Of a DNA stretch of 5,384 bases, positions 1 through 5,384 are shown in pieces (the first letter of the stretch is position 1; every line of letters begins with the position of its first letter). The DNA comes from Chitinophagaceae bacterium (lineage in GTDB: Bacteria > Bacteroidota > Bacteroidia > Chitinophagales > Chitinophagaceae). The position numbers and the translations under genes are program-made. The stretch covers positions 1 to 5,384 of the forward strand of contig JADGPY010000217.1 in NCBI GenBank assembly GCA_017882205.1. Direction: 5' to 3'. The notes below the pieces were generated by a model. The model saw only the letters and a program-made list of their open reading frames with translations. It did no database searches and was not told where the DNA came from.

Positions 1-46
1 ACATTTGTGCTGAAAAGCCCGCCCATCGCAAATCTGCAAAACGTTA
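1..46 (-). repeat. Partial GC-rich element after the hydrolase stop (possible cassette-type palindromic site)
   Basis: On the minus strand the sequence directly after (and including) the hydrolase TAA reads TAACGTTTTGCAGATTTGCG, followed by ATGGGCGGGCTTTTCAGC, and runs off the window edge. It is clearly more GC-rich than the gene beside it and encodes nothing visible. From memory, such sequences form one arm of long imperfect palindromes placed after accessory genes in environmental Bacteroidota, whose other arm ends in a GTTA-type motif just before the next gene. The second arm is outside this window, so the palindrome cannot be shown here. It could also be a simple intergenic repeat or an attC-like site; the seven bases ending in AAC at the stop (CGGTAAC) fit the integron consensus RYYYAAC poorly. 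Confidence 0.3.
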
Positions 47-1108
47 CCGGCTATTATTTTGACGCATCCAGCAAAACAAATAAGACATGACAAGACAACT
101 TCTTGCCCTGACAATCGTTTCTTTAATTGCTTCGTCTAATTTGTTTGGTGTATTTAAAAATTTGTACCCCATTTCATTGATTAGTTTTTCTGGTGGCAAT
201 TCCTGAAATCCATTTTGCTCCGAGCGTTTTTGGTAGAACTTTACTATCAAGTCAACAGTTGTGTCGGACTTAGCAGGTTTCCAATTTTCAAAAATAAAAT
301 TTAATCCATCTTGTGTTGCCTTGACTACCTCTGAATTGTGTGTTTCTTTCGGATAGGGAATATACTTATATCTTAATCCTGTTATTTTCTTTTGTTGAAG
401 TAATGTTTGGAATTTAATAACCCCTTTATGAAATTCAGCACCTTCATTGCCATCACTAAAAAAGATTGTCTTATTTTTATAATCCTTGTTTTTGAATAGT
501 AAGTCTGAGTTTTTGAAAATGGATTCTTTGTCCCACCAAAGAGCCGGGCTAACAGCAATGTATGAGTTAAACATTTCAGGATGATTTAACAGACAGTAAG
601 AAGACATTAAACCTCCTAATGAATGGCCAAAAAATATTTTGTTGGGCGAAGGGTTGTAATTCTTCTCTATAAATGGCATTACTTCATCCTTTATAAATTT
701 CAGGAAATTTTCGCCTCCACCAGAGGTTTTCCCGAAAAGACTATCAGTTGTTCCATCCATCTGCCATAGGCTGTGGGAAGTTGTTAAATCACGAGCTCTG
801 TCATACTTGTAATTTCCAATGCCAACAACTATCATGGGGGGGAGCTGATTTGCTTGATAGAGAAAATCTACAATGCCAGCCACTAACGAAATCATTTCTC
901 CATCCATTAAATAGATAACAGGAAGTGGTTCAGAATGATTTACAGGAGTATAAACATAAATTTTTCTGTCCTCATTCAAAATAGTTGAATGAATTATTTT
1001 AATCTCAGCAATGGTTATTCCTGTGCTATCCGTTTTTTGTGCATGCGACATATTAGTGAAAAGGCAAGTAAAAAGAAGCAGGATAAAATTTGTTTTAATA
1101 AATGTCAT
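44..1108 (-). CDS. Secreted alpha/beta hydrolase, esterase-D/Fes/IroE-like family, with altered C-terminus
   Basis: Predicted exported serine esterase (PF00756-type fold). Residues 1-23 are a signal peptide: Lys5, a hydrophobic core of about 8-18, then Ser-His-Ala before Gln24, a good signal peptidase I site; no lipobox. Product is therefore periplasmic or extracellular. The core spans about 35-275: a strand and turn PVIYLMDGE (63-71, oxyanion side), the RARDLTT segment (104-110), the nucleophile elbow GHSLGG with Ser163, an acidic segment around Asp219-Glu222 that may supply the acid, and His257 in ETHNSE as likely catalytic His. Substrate cannot be deduced; relatives cleave siderophore esters, acyl or feruloyl esters. 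Residues 284-329 match the helical linker ending in LDEAIK that in many Bacteroidota homologues leads into TPR-like repeats. Here the repeats are missing and the last 25 residues (Cys-rich, ending WMRQNNSR) look like non-homologous sequence, so the protein is probably truncated. The ATG at 1106-1108 gives a complete signal peptide; the leader is A-rich without Shine-Dalgarno motif. Confidence 0.85.
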   Translation of the reverse strand: MTFIKTNFILLLFTCLFTNMSHAQKTDSTGITIAEIKIIHSTILNEDRKIYVYTPVNHSEPLPVIYLMDGEMISLVAGIVDFLYQANQLPPMIVVGIGNYKYDRARDLTTSHSLWQMDGTTDSLFGKTSGGGENFLKFIKDEVMPFIEKNYNPSPNKIFFGHSLGGLMSSYCLLNHPEMFNSYIAVSPALWWDKESIFKNSDLLFKNKDYKNKTIFFSDGNEGAEFHKGVIKFQTLLQQKKITGLRYKYIPYPKETHNSEVVKATQDGLNFIFENWKPAKSDTTVDLIVKFYQKRSEQNGFQELPPEKLINEMGYKFLNTPNKLDEAIKETIVRARSCLVMSYLFCWMRQNNSR

Positions 1109-1134
1109 AATTATTTTGGTTTAATGTTTTCATT

Positions 1135-1163
1135 ATTATAGTCTGTTATGGTTCGCTCGTAAT
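1135..1163 (-). promoter_or_regulatory. Possible promoter of the hydrolase gene (weak)
   Basis: The minus strand carries TATAAT at 1140-1135, 26 nt before the ATG, with TTACGA 16 nt upstream of it (1162-1157) as a poor -35 element. The -10 box is perfect for the general sigma-70 consensus but not for the Bacteroidota TAnnTTTG consensus, and the region is AT-rich, so chance is a real possibility. Confidence 0.2.
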
Positions 1164-1190
1164 GTTGCAGCTAACTATATGCTAACTAAC
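1164..1190 (-). repeat. GTTAG-rich short repeats upstream of the hydrolase
   Basis: On the plus strand GCTAACTA occurs at 1170-1177 and again at 1181-1188 (11-nt period), followed by a third TAAC. Read on the minus strand this is GTTAG three times, ending GTTAGCTGCAA (1174-1164). The GTTAGCTGCAA sequence resembles the GTTA-type motif that, as I recall, ends the palindromic elements of Bacteroidota accessory genes, and it is where the 5' boundary of a hydrolase cassette would be expected. GTTAGCT has one mismatch to the integron GTTRRRY core. The function is inferred only. Confidence 0.3.
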
Positions 1191-1197
1191 AATGAAG

Positions 1198-1394
1198 TAA
1201 TAATTTTGTTTATACCAGCCTTTATCATCAAAGCTTACGTCATGTATTTTATGCAGTGTATGGCAGCACAAGGACAGCATGTAGTGTTATAGCGGGAAAA
1301 GAGATAAGTAATTTATGGCTATAGCCAGAATTAATATGTTCCACGCTGGTATAACTTATCCCGTTTACAGGCGGGAATTTAAGGATAGAATGAC
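1198..1394. other. Non-coding gap with nested inverted repeats
   Basis: This part of the 286-nt gap between the antiporter and hydrolase holds no convincing ORF. It contains several inverted repeats: TTATACCAGC (1210-1219) with GCTGGTATAA (1345-1354); GATAAGT (1303-1309) with ACTTATC (1354-1360); a perfect 12-nt palindrome TGGCTATAGCCA (1316-1327); and TCCCG (1359-1363) with CGGGA (1372-1376). The last is a 5-bp stem with an 8-nt loop about 20 nt after the antiporter stop; it lacks a U-tract, so it is at best a poor terminator. The region could be a decayed small mobile element, a 3'-UTR structure or chance. Nothing identifies it. Confidence 0.35.
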
Positions 1395-3719
1395 TCAGAC
1401 ACCGCCTGAAATGAACGAGGCAGGTTCATAAATTATTAATACCGAAGGGGTCTTTGTAAGCCATTGGCTACGTGTTTCGTACAGTTGTTTCCAACTTGCC
1501 AGGCTAATTATCATCAGATCCTGATTTTGAAACATGAGATTTCCTAAATCCTGCTCTCTCAGAAGATTAATATGATTTGGCGCATTTTGTTCGATGGCCC
1601 GGACAGCTTCCTTTAGTTCTGAGTCTTTTATTGATCCGTTAGCATCCAGAATGGTTATCTGCGCTTCTGAATTTGAAATTAATTTTTGTGCATACCTGAT
1701 CAAAAATGCATCCCTGATATCAAAAACGGGGATAAATACATTTTCGGTTTTTCTTAGATTCTTATCGAGCAGAATGCCGACAGGTACTTCGCTTTTCGAA
1801 AGGACAATGCGTGTGCTTTCTTCAAATGGCAATCTTTCAAACCACCTGTCTTTCCCTTTGACTGAATGGATAATACGTTCGGGGTCAATAATCCTGGTTG
1901 TAAATCCTAGTATTCTTCCCAACAGGCTGCCTTCATATATTGATTGACCAATACCGATCAACAGCAGATCAAAATCTCCTTTGTTTGCCACTTCCGGAAT
2001 ATCAGACATTATATTATTTGAAACCTTGAAGAGTGAAGTGATTTTCTGGTTCAGGATTTTTGCTTCATCAAACATTGGGATAAAACTTTCTCTTTCGTAC
2101 TCGTCGATTTGTGCCTGACTGAGTTCCTTGTTTGGTGAAAGGTGCAGTACAGTAATCATGGCATTGTCGTTCAGCTTTTTTACAAAACTGTGTGCAAGCC
2201 GCAACAGTACTCTGCCTTTTTCCGGATTGGCAAATGCTACCAGTACCTTATATTTGCTTAACTGCTTAATCTCAACAGGTAGTTTACGCTGATTTTTGTT
2301 GAACAGCCGGTTTATCAGATTGAGCGAAGGCCCGGTCATAAAAGTGGTGACCAATGCCATAATCACCATCATTGAGAATATTTCGGGGGATAGGATACCC
2401 AAATCATAACCGATATTCAGGACAACGAGTTCCATTAACCCTCTTGTATTCATAAGCGCGCCAATCGATAAACTATCCTTCCAGTTCTGCCCCACAAACC
2501 TGGCAGCCAATGCGCCGCCTATGAATTTGCCTGAAACAGCAACAAGTATGATCAGCCCGGTAATGCCTATGAGATGAAGATCATTTATAAGCCCGATCTG
2601 GGTCCTTAAACCTGTAAAAACAAAAAATAATGGCAACAACAGAATCATCGAAACATCCTCAATTTTTTCGATTAACAGATTCTTGAACCTGGTATTCTCC
2701 GGCATAATCGTGCCTGCCATAAAAGCTCCGAATAATGCATGAAGGCCAATGATTTCAGTAAAATAAGATGATATTATTAATGTACATAGAAAAATAGCAA
2801 CAACAGGCTTACTGAGGTTTTCGCGTGAAGGATGCAGATCGCCTATCCGGTTTAAAAAAGGCCTGATCACTTTGATCATTATCAGTACATATAAAATAGC
2901 TAGTAAGATTGTGGAGAATGAACTTAGAATTGAACCGGCTTTAGCTATAGCTACTACTGCTGCAAGTAAACACCATGCTGTTATATCATCAACTGCCGCA
3001 CATGTTATAACAATTGTGCCTAATGGTGTTTTTTGTATGCCTCTGTCATGTACAATCCTGGCAAGGACCGGAAATGCTGTAATACTCATTGCTATCCCTA
3101 TAAATAACCCAAATGATACAAATGGGATTCCGCTGGGGGCAAATGAAATGTAAATAAAATACGCCAAAGCGAGGCCGAGTGTAAATGGCACAATAATGCT
3201 TACATGGCTTATTACAACTGCGTCCTTAGCCCGGGTTTTAAGTGTTTTAAAATCCAACTCCATGCCAACAATAAACATAAACAGGATCAGACCAATCTGG
3301 CTCAGAAGCTGCAGATTGCCGAGTGATTGTTTTGGAAAAAGGGCTGCCGAAAATTCGGGCAGATAAGCGCCGACAAAGGAAGGGCCTAATAGAATTCCTG
3401 CAGCAATCTCGCCTATAACTGCCGGTTGTCCCATCTTAATAGATATCCAGCCCAAAATACGGGCAACAATGATTATGGTTATGATTTGAGCCAGTAATAT
3501 TGCCAAAGGACCTTGGAAGCTATGCGACAAGTTAAGTATGAACTCCGCCCGGTAGCTTGCTTCTGTTGCCGTCTTTGTTAGTACTCTGGCTATCTCCAGC
3601 CTTTTGCCAAGTATAAAAATACCGTACATAACCGCAACAGATCCGCCTATTGTGATCAGATATACCAATATGATTTTAAGTCTCTTCATTTCTAAAAGCT
3701 TATTATGCGCTTCGGCCAT
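1395..3719 (-). CDS. CPA2/CHX-type monovalent cation:proton antiporter with C-terminal USP-like domains
   Basis: Inner-membrane Na+ or K+/H+ exchanger of the CPA2 family (Na_H_Exchanger fold), most like the plant CHX/bacterial Kef-NapA group. An extra hydrophobic anchor lies at about 15-37, then a linker, then a core of about 12-13 membrane segments (about 70-470). Recognisable blocks: GQPAVIGEIAAGILLGPS (97-114), LFMFIVGMELD (146-156), AMSITAFPVLARIV (210-223), AAVDDITAW (241-249) with Asp244-Asp245 as ion site, GLHALFGAFMAGTIMP (325-340), Lys398 in SGKFIGG, which fits the TM10 lysine of NapA, and NTRGLMELVVLNIG (424-437). The Asp-Asp pair plus lysine is the pattern of electrogenic relatives; ion choice is not deducible. 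Residues 488-774 are cytosolic: KVLVAFANP (491-499) starts a universal-stress-like fold, with a degenerate glycine loop around GIGQSIYEGSLLGRILG (589-605), and a second similar half begins near 647. This is CHX architecture, probably regulatory. Start ATG at 3717-3719; Met11 (3687-3689) is an alternative and would keep all membrane segments. It lies 139 nt after the response regulator, same strand. Confidence 0.9.
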   Translation of the reverse strand: MAEAHNKLLEMKRLKIILVYLITIGGSVAVMYGIFILGKRLEIARVLTKTATEASYRAEFILNLSHSFQGPLAILLAQIITIIIVARILGWISIKMGQPAVIGEIAAGILLGPSFVGAYLPEFSAALFPKQSLGNLQLLSQIGLILFMFIVGMELDFKTLKTRAKDAVVISHVSIIVPFTLGLALAYFIYISFAPSGIPFVSFGLFIGIAMSITAFPVLARIVHDRGIQKTPLGTIVITCAAVDDITAWCLLAAVVAIAKAGSILSSFSTILLAILYVLIMIKVIRPFLNRIGDLHPSRENLSKPVVAIFLCTLIISSYFTEIIGLHALFGAFMAGTIMPENTRFKNLLIEKIEDVSMILLLPLFFVFTGLRTQIGLINDLHLIGITGLIILVAVSGKFIGGALAARFVGQNWKDSLSIGALMNTRGLMELVVLNIGYDLGILSPEIFSMMVIMALVTTFMTGPSLNLINRLFNKNQRKLPVEIKQLSKYKVLVAFANPEKGRVLLRLAHSFVKKLNDNAMITVLHLSPNKELSQAQIDEYERESFIPMFDEAKILNQKITSLFKVSNNIMSDIPEVANKGDFDLLLIGIGQSIYEGSLLGRILGFTTRIIDPERIIHSVKGKDRWFERLPFEESTRIVLSKSEVPVGILLDKNLRKTENVFIPVFDIRDAFLIRYAQKLISNSEAQITILDANGSIKDSELKEAVRAIEQNAPNHINLLREQDLGNLMFQNQDLMIISLASWKQLYETRSQWLTKTPSVLIIYEPASFISGGV

Positions 3720-3739
3720 TTTAATTTCAGGAACGATAG

Positions 3740-3751
3740 ATAAACGTTTAT
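3740..3751. promoter_or_regulatory. 12-nt perfect palindrome upstream of the antiporter start (possible operator)
   Basis: ATAAACGTTTAT is a perfect palindrome that ends 20 nt before the antiporter ATG, inside its leader. A dimeric regulator could bind here. About one such palindrome is expected by chance in a window of this size, and LytTR proteins usually bind paired direct repeats rather than short palindromes, so support is weak. Confidence 0.2.
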
Positions 3752-3853
3752 ACCTGGCTGCCGACGGTATAAAATTGCTGAGTTTTTTGAAAATAATAAT
3801 GCTTAATGATGCGAATGCAGCTAAAAATGAAACAAGGCTGAAATAAATTGTAG

Positions 3854-3882
3854 CAAAACTAGAATTTGATTTCCCGGATAAA
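3854..3882 (-). promoter_or_regulatory. Possible Bacteroidota-type promoter for the antiporter
   Basis: On the minus strand TAGTTTTG (3861-3854) fits the Bacteroidota -7 consensus TAnnTTTG exactly; its TAG is also the stop codon of the response regulator. Seventeen nt upstream lies TTTA (3882-3879), a one-mismatch -33 element (consensus TTTG). Transcription would begin near 3848 and give a leader of nearly 130 nt that includes the 3740-3751 palindrome. No terminator separates the regulator from the antiporter, so read-through from the two-component operon is equally possible. Confidence 0.25.
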
Positions 3883-4578
3883 ATTTTTACGATACATTTC
3901 GCTGAGCGTCAAAACCAGAACCTGGCCATTGCCATCAATAATTTTTGTTGTTATTTCATTATGAGAAAAAAAGTGTACCGTCCTCAGGGATATCATTTCT
4001 TTTTTATTGATGCGGCAGAAATAGCCGGGAGGTAAGCTTTCGAGAAGACGTTCAAAAGAGATATTCTTCAACAGCATGGTCGAATTATTCTGCATCATTG
4101 CAATTTTATCGCGGCTGTCAAAGTCGGAAGTTCTGATGTAAATCAACTGATCAAAGAATATCAATGTCCGGCCCTTATCAGTATTTAGCTGTATAAAATT
4201 GCGCGGCACGTAATTGCTTTCAATTCTTTTCAAGGCTTTATGCACAGCCTGTTGAAGCCTTTCAATCCGTACCGGTTTTTGTAAATAATCAACTGCATCC
4301 AGCTCAAAGGCCTCCAGCGCATATTCCTTATAGGCTGTGATAAATATTACCGGTTTTCCCCTCAGCAGGTTGGCAACCTGAAGGCCGTTAAGGCCAGGCA
4401 TTTCGATGTCTAAAATGCATAAATCGGATTCAATGCCATCAAATTCCCTCAGAAAAGTGACCGGATCATTAAATGCCCTTACAACTTCCAGTTCCGGAAT
4501 TTGTTCGCACAGCAATTTCAGATAAGTTAAACCCGGGAGTTCATCATCCAATAGCAAGCATTTTAGCCTTGTGTTCAA
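3859..4578 (-). CDS. LytTR-family response regulator
   Basis: Cytoplasmic DNA-binding response regulator of the LytR/AlgR class, 239 residues, the normal size. The receiver domain (about 5-118) has the acidic pair Asp11-Asp12, phospho-acceptor Asp57 in LCILDIEMPGLNG, the switch Thr81 in FITAY, and Lys101 in LQKPV, so it should be phosphorylatable. A LytTR DNA-binding domain follows (about 127-236): FIQLNTDKGRTLIFFDQLIYIRT, then FCRINKKEMISLRTV, where family members usually have a His-Arg/Ser-x-hVN-like segment (INKKEMI is a small departure). Start: the only reasonable initiator in frame is TTG at 4576-4578; an in-frame TAA lies three codons upstream and no ATG precedes the receiver core. The start lies inside the end of the kinase gene (35-nt overlap), which suggests translational coupling. 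It is presumably phosphorylated by the adjacent LytS-type kinase; targets could include the antiporter gene or its own operon. Confidence 0.9.
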   Translation of the reverse strand: MNTRLKCLLLDDELPGLTYLKLLCEQIPELEVVRAFNDPVTFLREFDGIESDLCILDIEMPGLNGLQVANLLRGKPVIFITAYKEYALEAFELDAVDYLQKPVRIERLQQAVHKALKRIESNYVPRNFIQLNTDKGRTLIFFDQLIYIRTSDFDSRDKIAMMQNNSTMLLKNISFERLLESLPPGYFCRINKKEMISLRTVHFFSHNEITTKIIDGNGQVLVLTLSEMYRKNFIREIKF

Positions 4579-5314
4579 GCAGGTTTATTTTTAGATGAGC
4601 AATATAAATGTTGTCCTCAATAAACTTATCCAATGTATAATTCTCCTTATAAATGATCCTGAGCCTTTCTTCCATCATTTCGTCGCCAATACCGCTTTTA
4701 TCCTTTTTCATCGGCGCTTTTGATGAGATTTTATTTGCTACGGTTAATGAGAAAATACTGTCGTAAAAAGAAATTGTTATGGATATAAATGCATCCTTGC
4801 TTTGAAGATCGGCGTGCTTGAATGCATTTTCTATCAGTTCAACTGAAATAAGGGGTATTAATAATTTCTGGTGATATAAAGGTTCGTTATCAGGAATCTT
4901 CAACTTAACCTTCAGTTCGAAAAGGGGATTAAGCTTTATTTTATTTATTTCGATGAGGCTCAACACAAAATCAACTTCTTCTTTTGGGGTAACGTATTGT
5001 TTATGGCTGTCGTATAAAATATAATCAAGCACGTTGGCCAACTTGTCGATTGCATAGTACGACTGGTAAACATGCGACTGAATAGAATTGAGAATGTTTT
5101 TCAGCAGGTGAGGATTAATTTTGGTTTCAATGGTTTTAAGCTGAAAGTCATTCAGCCTCAATTCCATTTCTGCATATTTTTTTTTCGTAGCTATGTTTTT
5201 CTTTTGTTCCTGCTGAAGCCTGATTATCAAATAAATAATGCATGCTATAAGAACAAGTGAAAAAACAATTGTCAGGATTGTACTTTGGTTCAATATAATT
5301 GTATTACTGCTCAT
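4544..5314 (-). CDS. LytS-type (His_kinase family) sensor histidine kinase
   Basis: Membrane sensor kinase of the LytS/YehU type, about 256 residues from the ATG at 5312-5314. One membrane helix near the N-terminus (residues about 12-31 from this start: STILTIVFSLVLIACIIYLI) is followed by a charged, probably coiled-coil linker (about 32-62). The phospho-acceptor segment INPHLLKNILNSI has the His at about residue 69 (canonical form INPHFLFNTLN). The ATP-binding HATPase region has the N box ELIENAFKHA (Asn about 163) and a GIGDEMMEERL G box (consensus GIGLxNxxxRL). There is no recognisable extracytoplasmic sensor domain. An upstream ATG at 5363-5365 would add 17 residues, but a promoter-like element lies between the two starts, which favours the internal one. 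The gene overlaps the LytTR regulator by 35 nt; they should form one phosphorelay. Confidence 0.88.
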   Translation of the reverse strand: MSSNTIILNQSTILTIVFSLVLIACIIYLIIRLQQEQKKNIATKKKYAEMELRLNDFQLKTIETKINPHLLKNILNSIQSHVYQSYYAIDKLANVLDYILYDSHKQYVTPKEEVDFVLSLIEINKIKLNPLFELKVKLKIPDNEPLYHQKLLIPLISVELIENAFKHADLQSKDAFISITISFYDSIFSLTVANKISSKAPMKKDKSGIGDEMMEERLRIIYKENYTLDKFIEDNIYIAHLKINLLEHKAKMLAIG

Positions 5315-5322
5315 ATCTTTAA

Positions 5323-5354
5323 CAAAGGTAATTCTTTGAATATGCAGATGCAAC
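5323..5354 (-). promoter_or_regulatory. Candidate Bacteroidota promoter of the two-component operon
   Basis: On the minus strand GTTG (5354-5351), then a 20-nt spacer, then TACCTTTG (5330-5323) fits the Bacteroidota consensus TTTG-N17-23-TAnnTTTG with one mismatch in the -33 box. The -7 box ends only 8 nt before the ATG at 5314, so the transcript would have a leader of a few bases or be nearly leaderless. This is compatible with the absence of a Shine-Dalgarno motif and would exclude the longer start at 5365. Confidence 0.4.
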
Positions 5355-5384
5355 AGCATAAACATTCTTTTGTAAGCAGGGGAG

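Noticed and set aside
1..46. True integron attC site
   Set aside because: The seven bases ending in AAC at the stop codon fit RYYYAAC poorly, no paired core site is present in the window, and no integrase is seen; only a general cassette-like resemblance is kept.
1359..1376. Intrinsic terminator after the antiporter (TCCCG/CGGGA hairpin)
   Set aside because: The stem is only 5 bp and no run of T follows it on the minus strand, so I do not call it a terminator.
1594..1947. Plus-strand ORF of 117 codons
   Set aside because: It lies opposite the antiporter's well-supported C-terminal region, and its protein has no recognisable domain; it is an antisense shadow.
2872..3153. Plus-strand ORF of 93 codons
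   Set aside because: Antisense to conserved membrane segments of the antiporter, including the Asp-Asp motif; its hydrophobic composition is a by-product of the opposite frame.
1395..3719. Fusion of an antiporter with an unusual extra N-terminal domain as a novel protein
   Set aside because: The N-terminal anchor plus CHX-like core and USP-like tail appears, from memory, to be an ordinary architecture among Bacteroidota homologues.
3604..3846. Plus-strand ORF of 80 codons crossing the antiporter start and the intergenic gap
   Set aside because: Mostly antisense to the antiporter N-terminus, no supporting start context or recognisable domain; unlikely to be a real gene.
5072..5260. Plus-strand ORF of 62 codons
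   Set aside because: Antisense to the kinase phospho-acceptor region; no recognisable features.

Overview
The window looks like chromosomal DNA of a Bacteroidota bacterium, probably an environmental Sphingobacteriia/Chitinophagia or Flavobacteriia-type organism. The reasons are moderate-to-low GC, start sites without Shine-Dalgarno motifs but with A/T-rich leaders, TAnnTTTG-like -7 promoter elements, a LytS/LytTR two-component pair, and protein sequences of Bacteroidota type. All four genes are read from the minus strand, so transcription runs from the right edge to the left.

Right half, in transcription order: a short LytS-type (His_kinase) membrane sensor kinase (5314 to 4544, using the internal ATG I prefer) overlaps by 35 nt a LytTR response regulator (4578 to 3859), which appears to start with TTG. 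After a 139-nt gap follows a CPA2/CHX-type monovalent cation:proton antiporter (3719 to 1395). It has an extra N-terminal membrane anchor and a C-terminal cytosolic region resembling two universal-stress-protein folds. Kinase and regulator are almost certainly one operon. The antiporter may be read through from it or use its own weak promoter near the regulator stop codon. Inference: the two-component pair responds to an envelope or ion signal, and the antiporter is a candidate target.

Left part: a 286-nt non-coding gap (1109-1394) with several small inverted repeats separates the antiporter from a secreted alpha/beta hydrolase of the esterase-D/Fes/IroE family (1108 to 44). The core of this hydrolase is intact. 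Its C-terminal TPR-like tail is cut off and replaced by about 25 unrelated residues. Immediately after its stop codon comes a GC-rich sequence running off the window edge. It resembles the long palindromic elements that I recall following mobile or accessory genes in environmental Bacteroidota, and a GTTAG-rich motif lies upstream of the gene. The hydrolase therefore looks like a cassette-like accessory insertion unrelated to the cation module.

No rRNA, tRNA, CRISPR array, transposase or integrase gene is visible. Most of the window is ordinary. The most interesting parts are the possible cassette boundary with the truncated hydrolase tail, and the unusual starts of the two-component genes.
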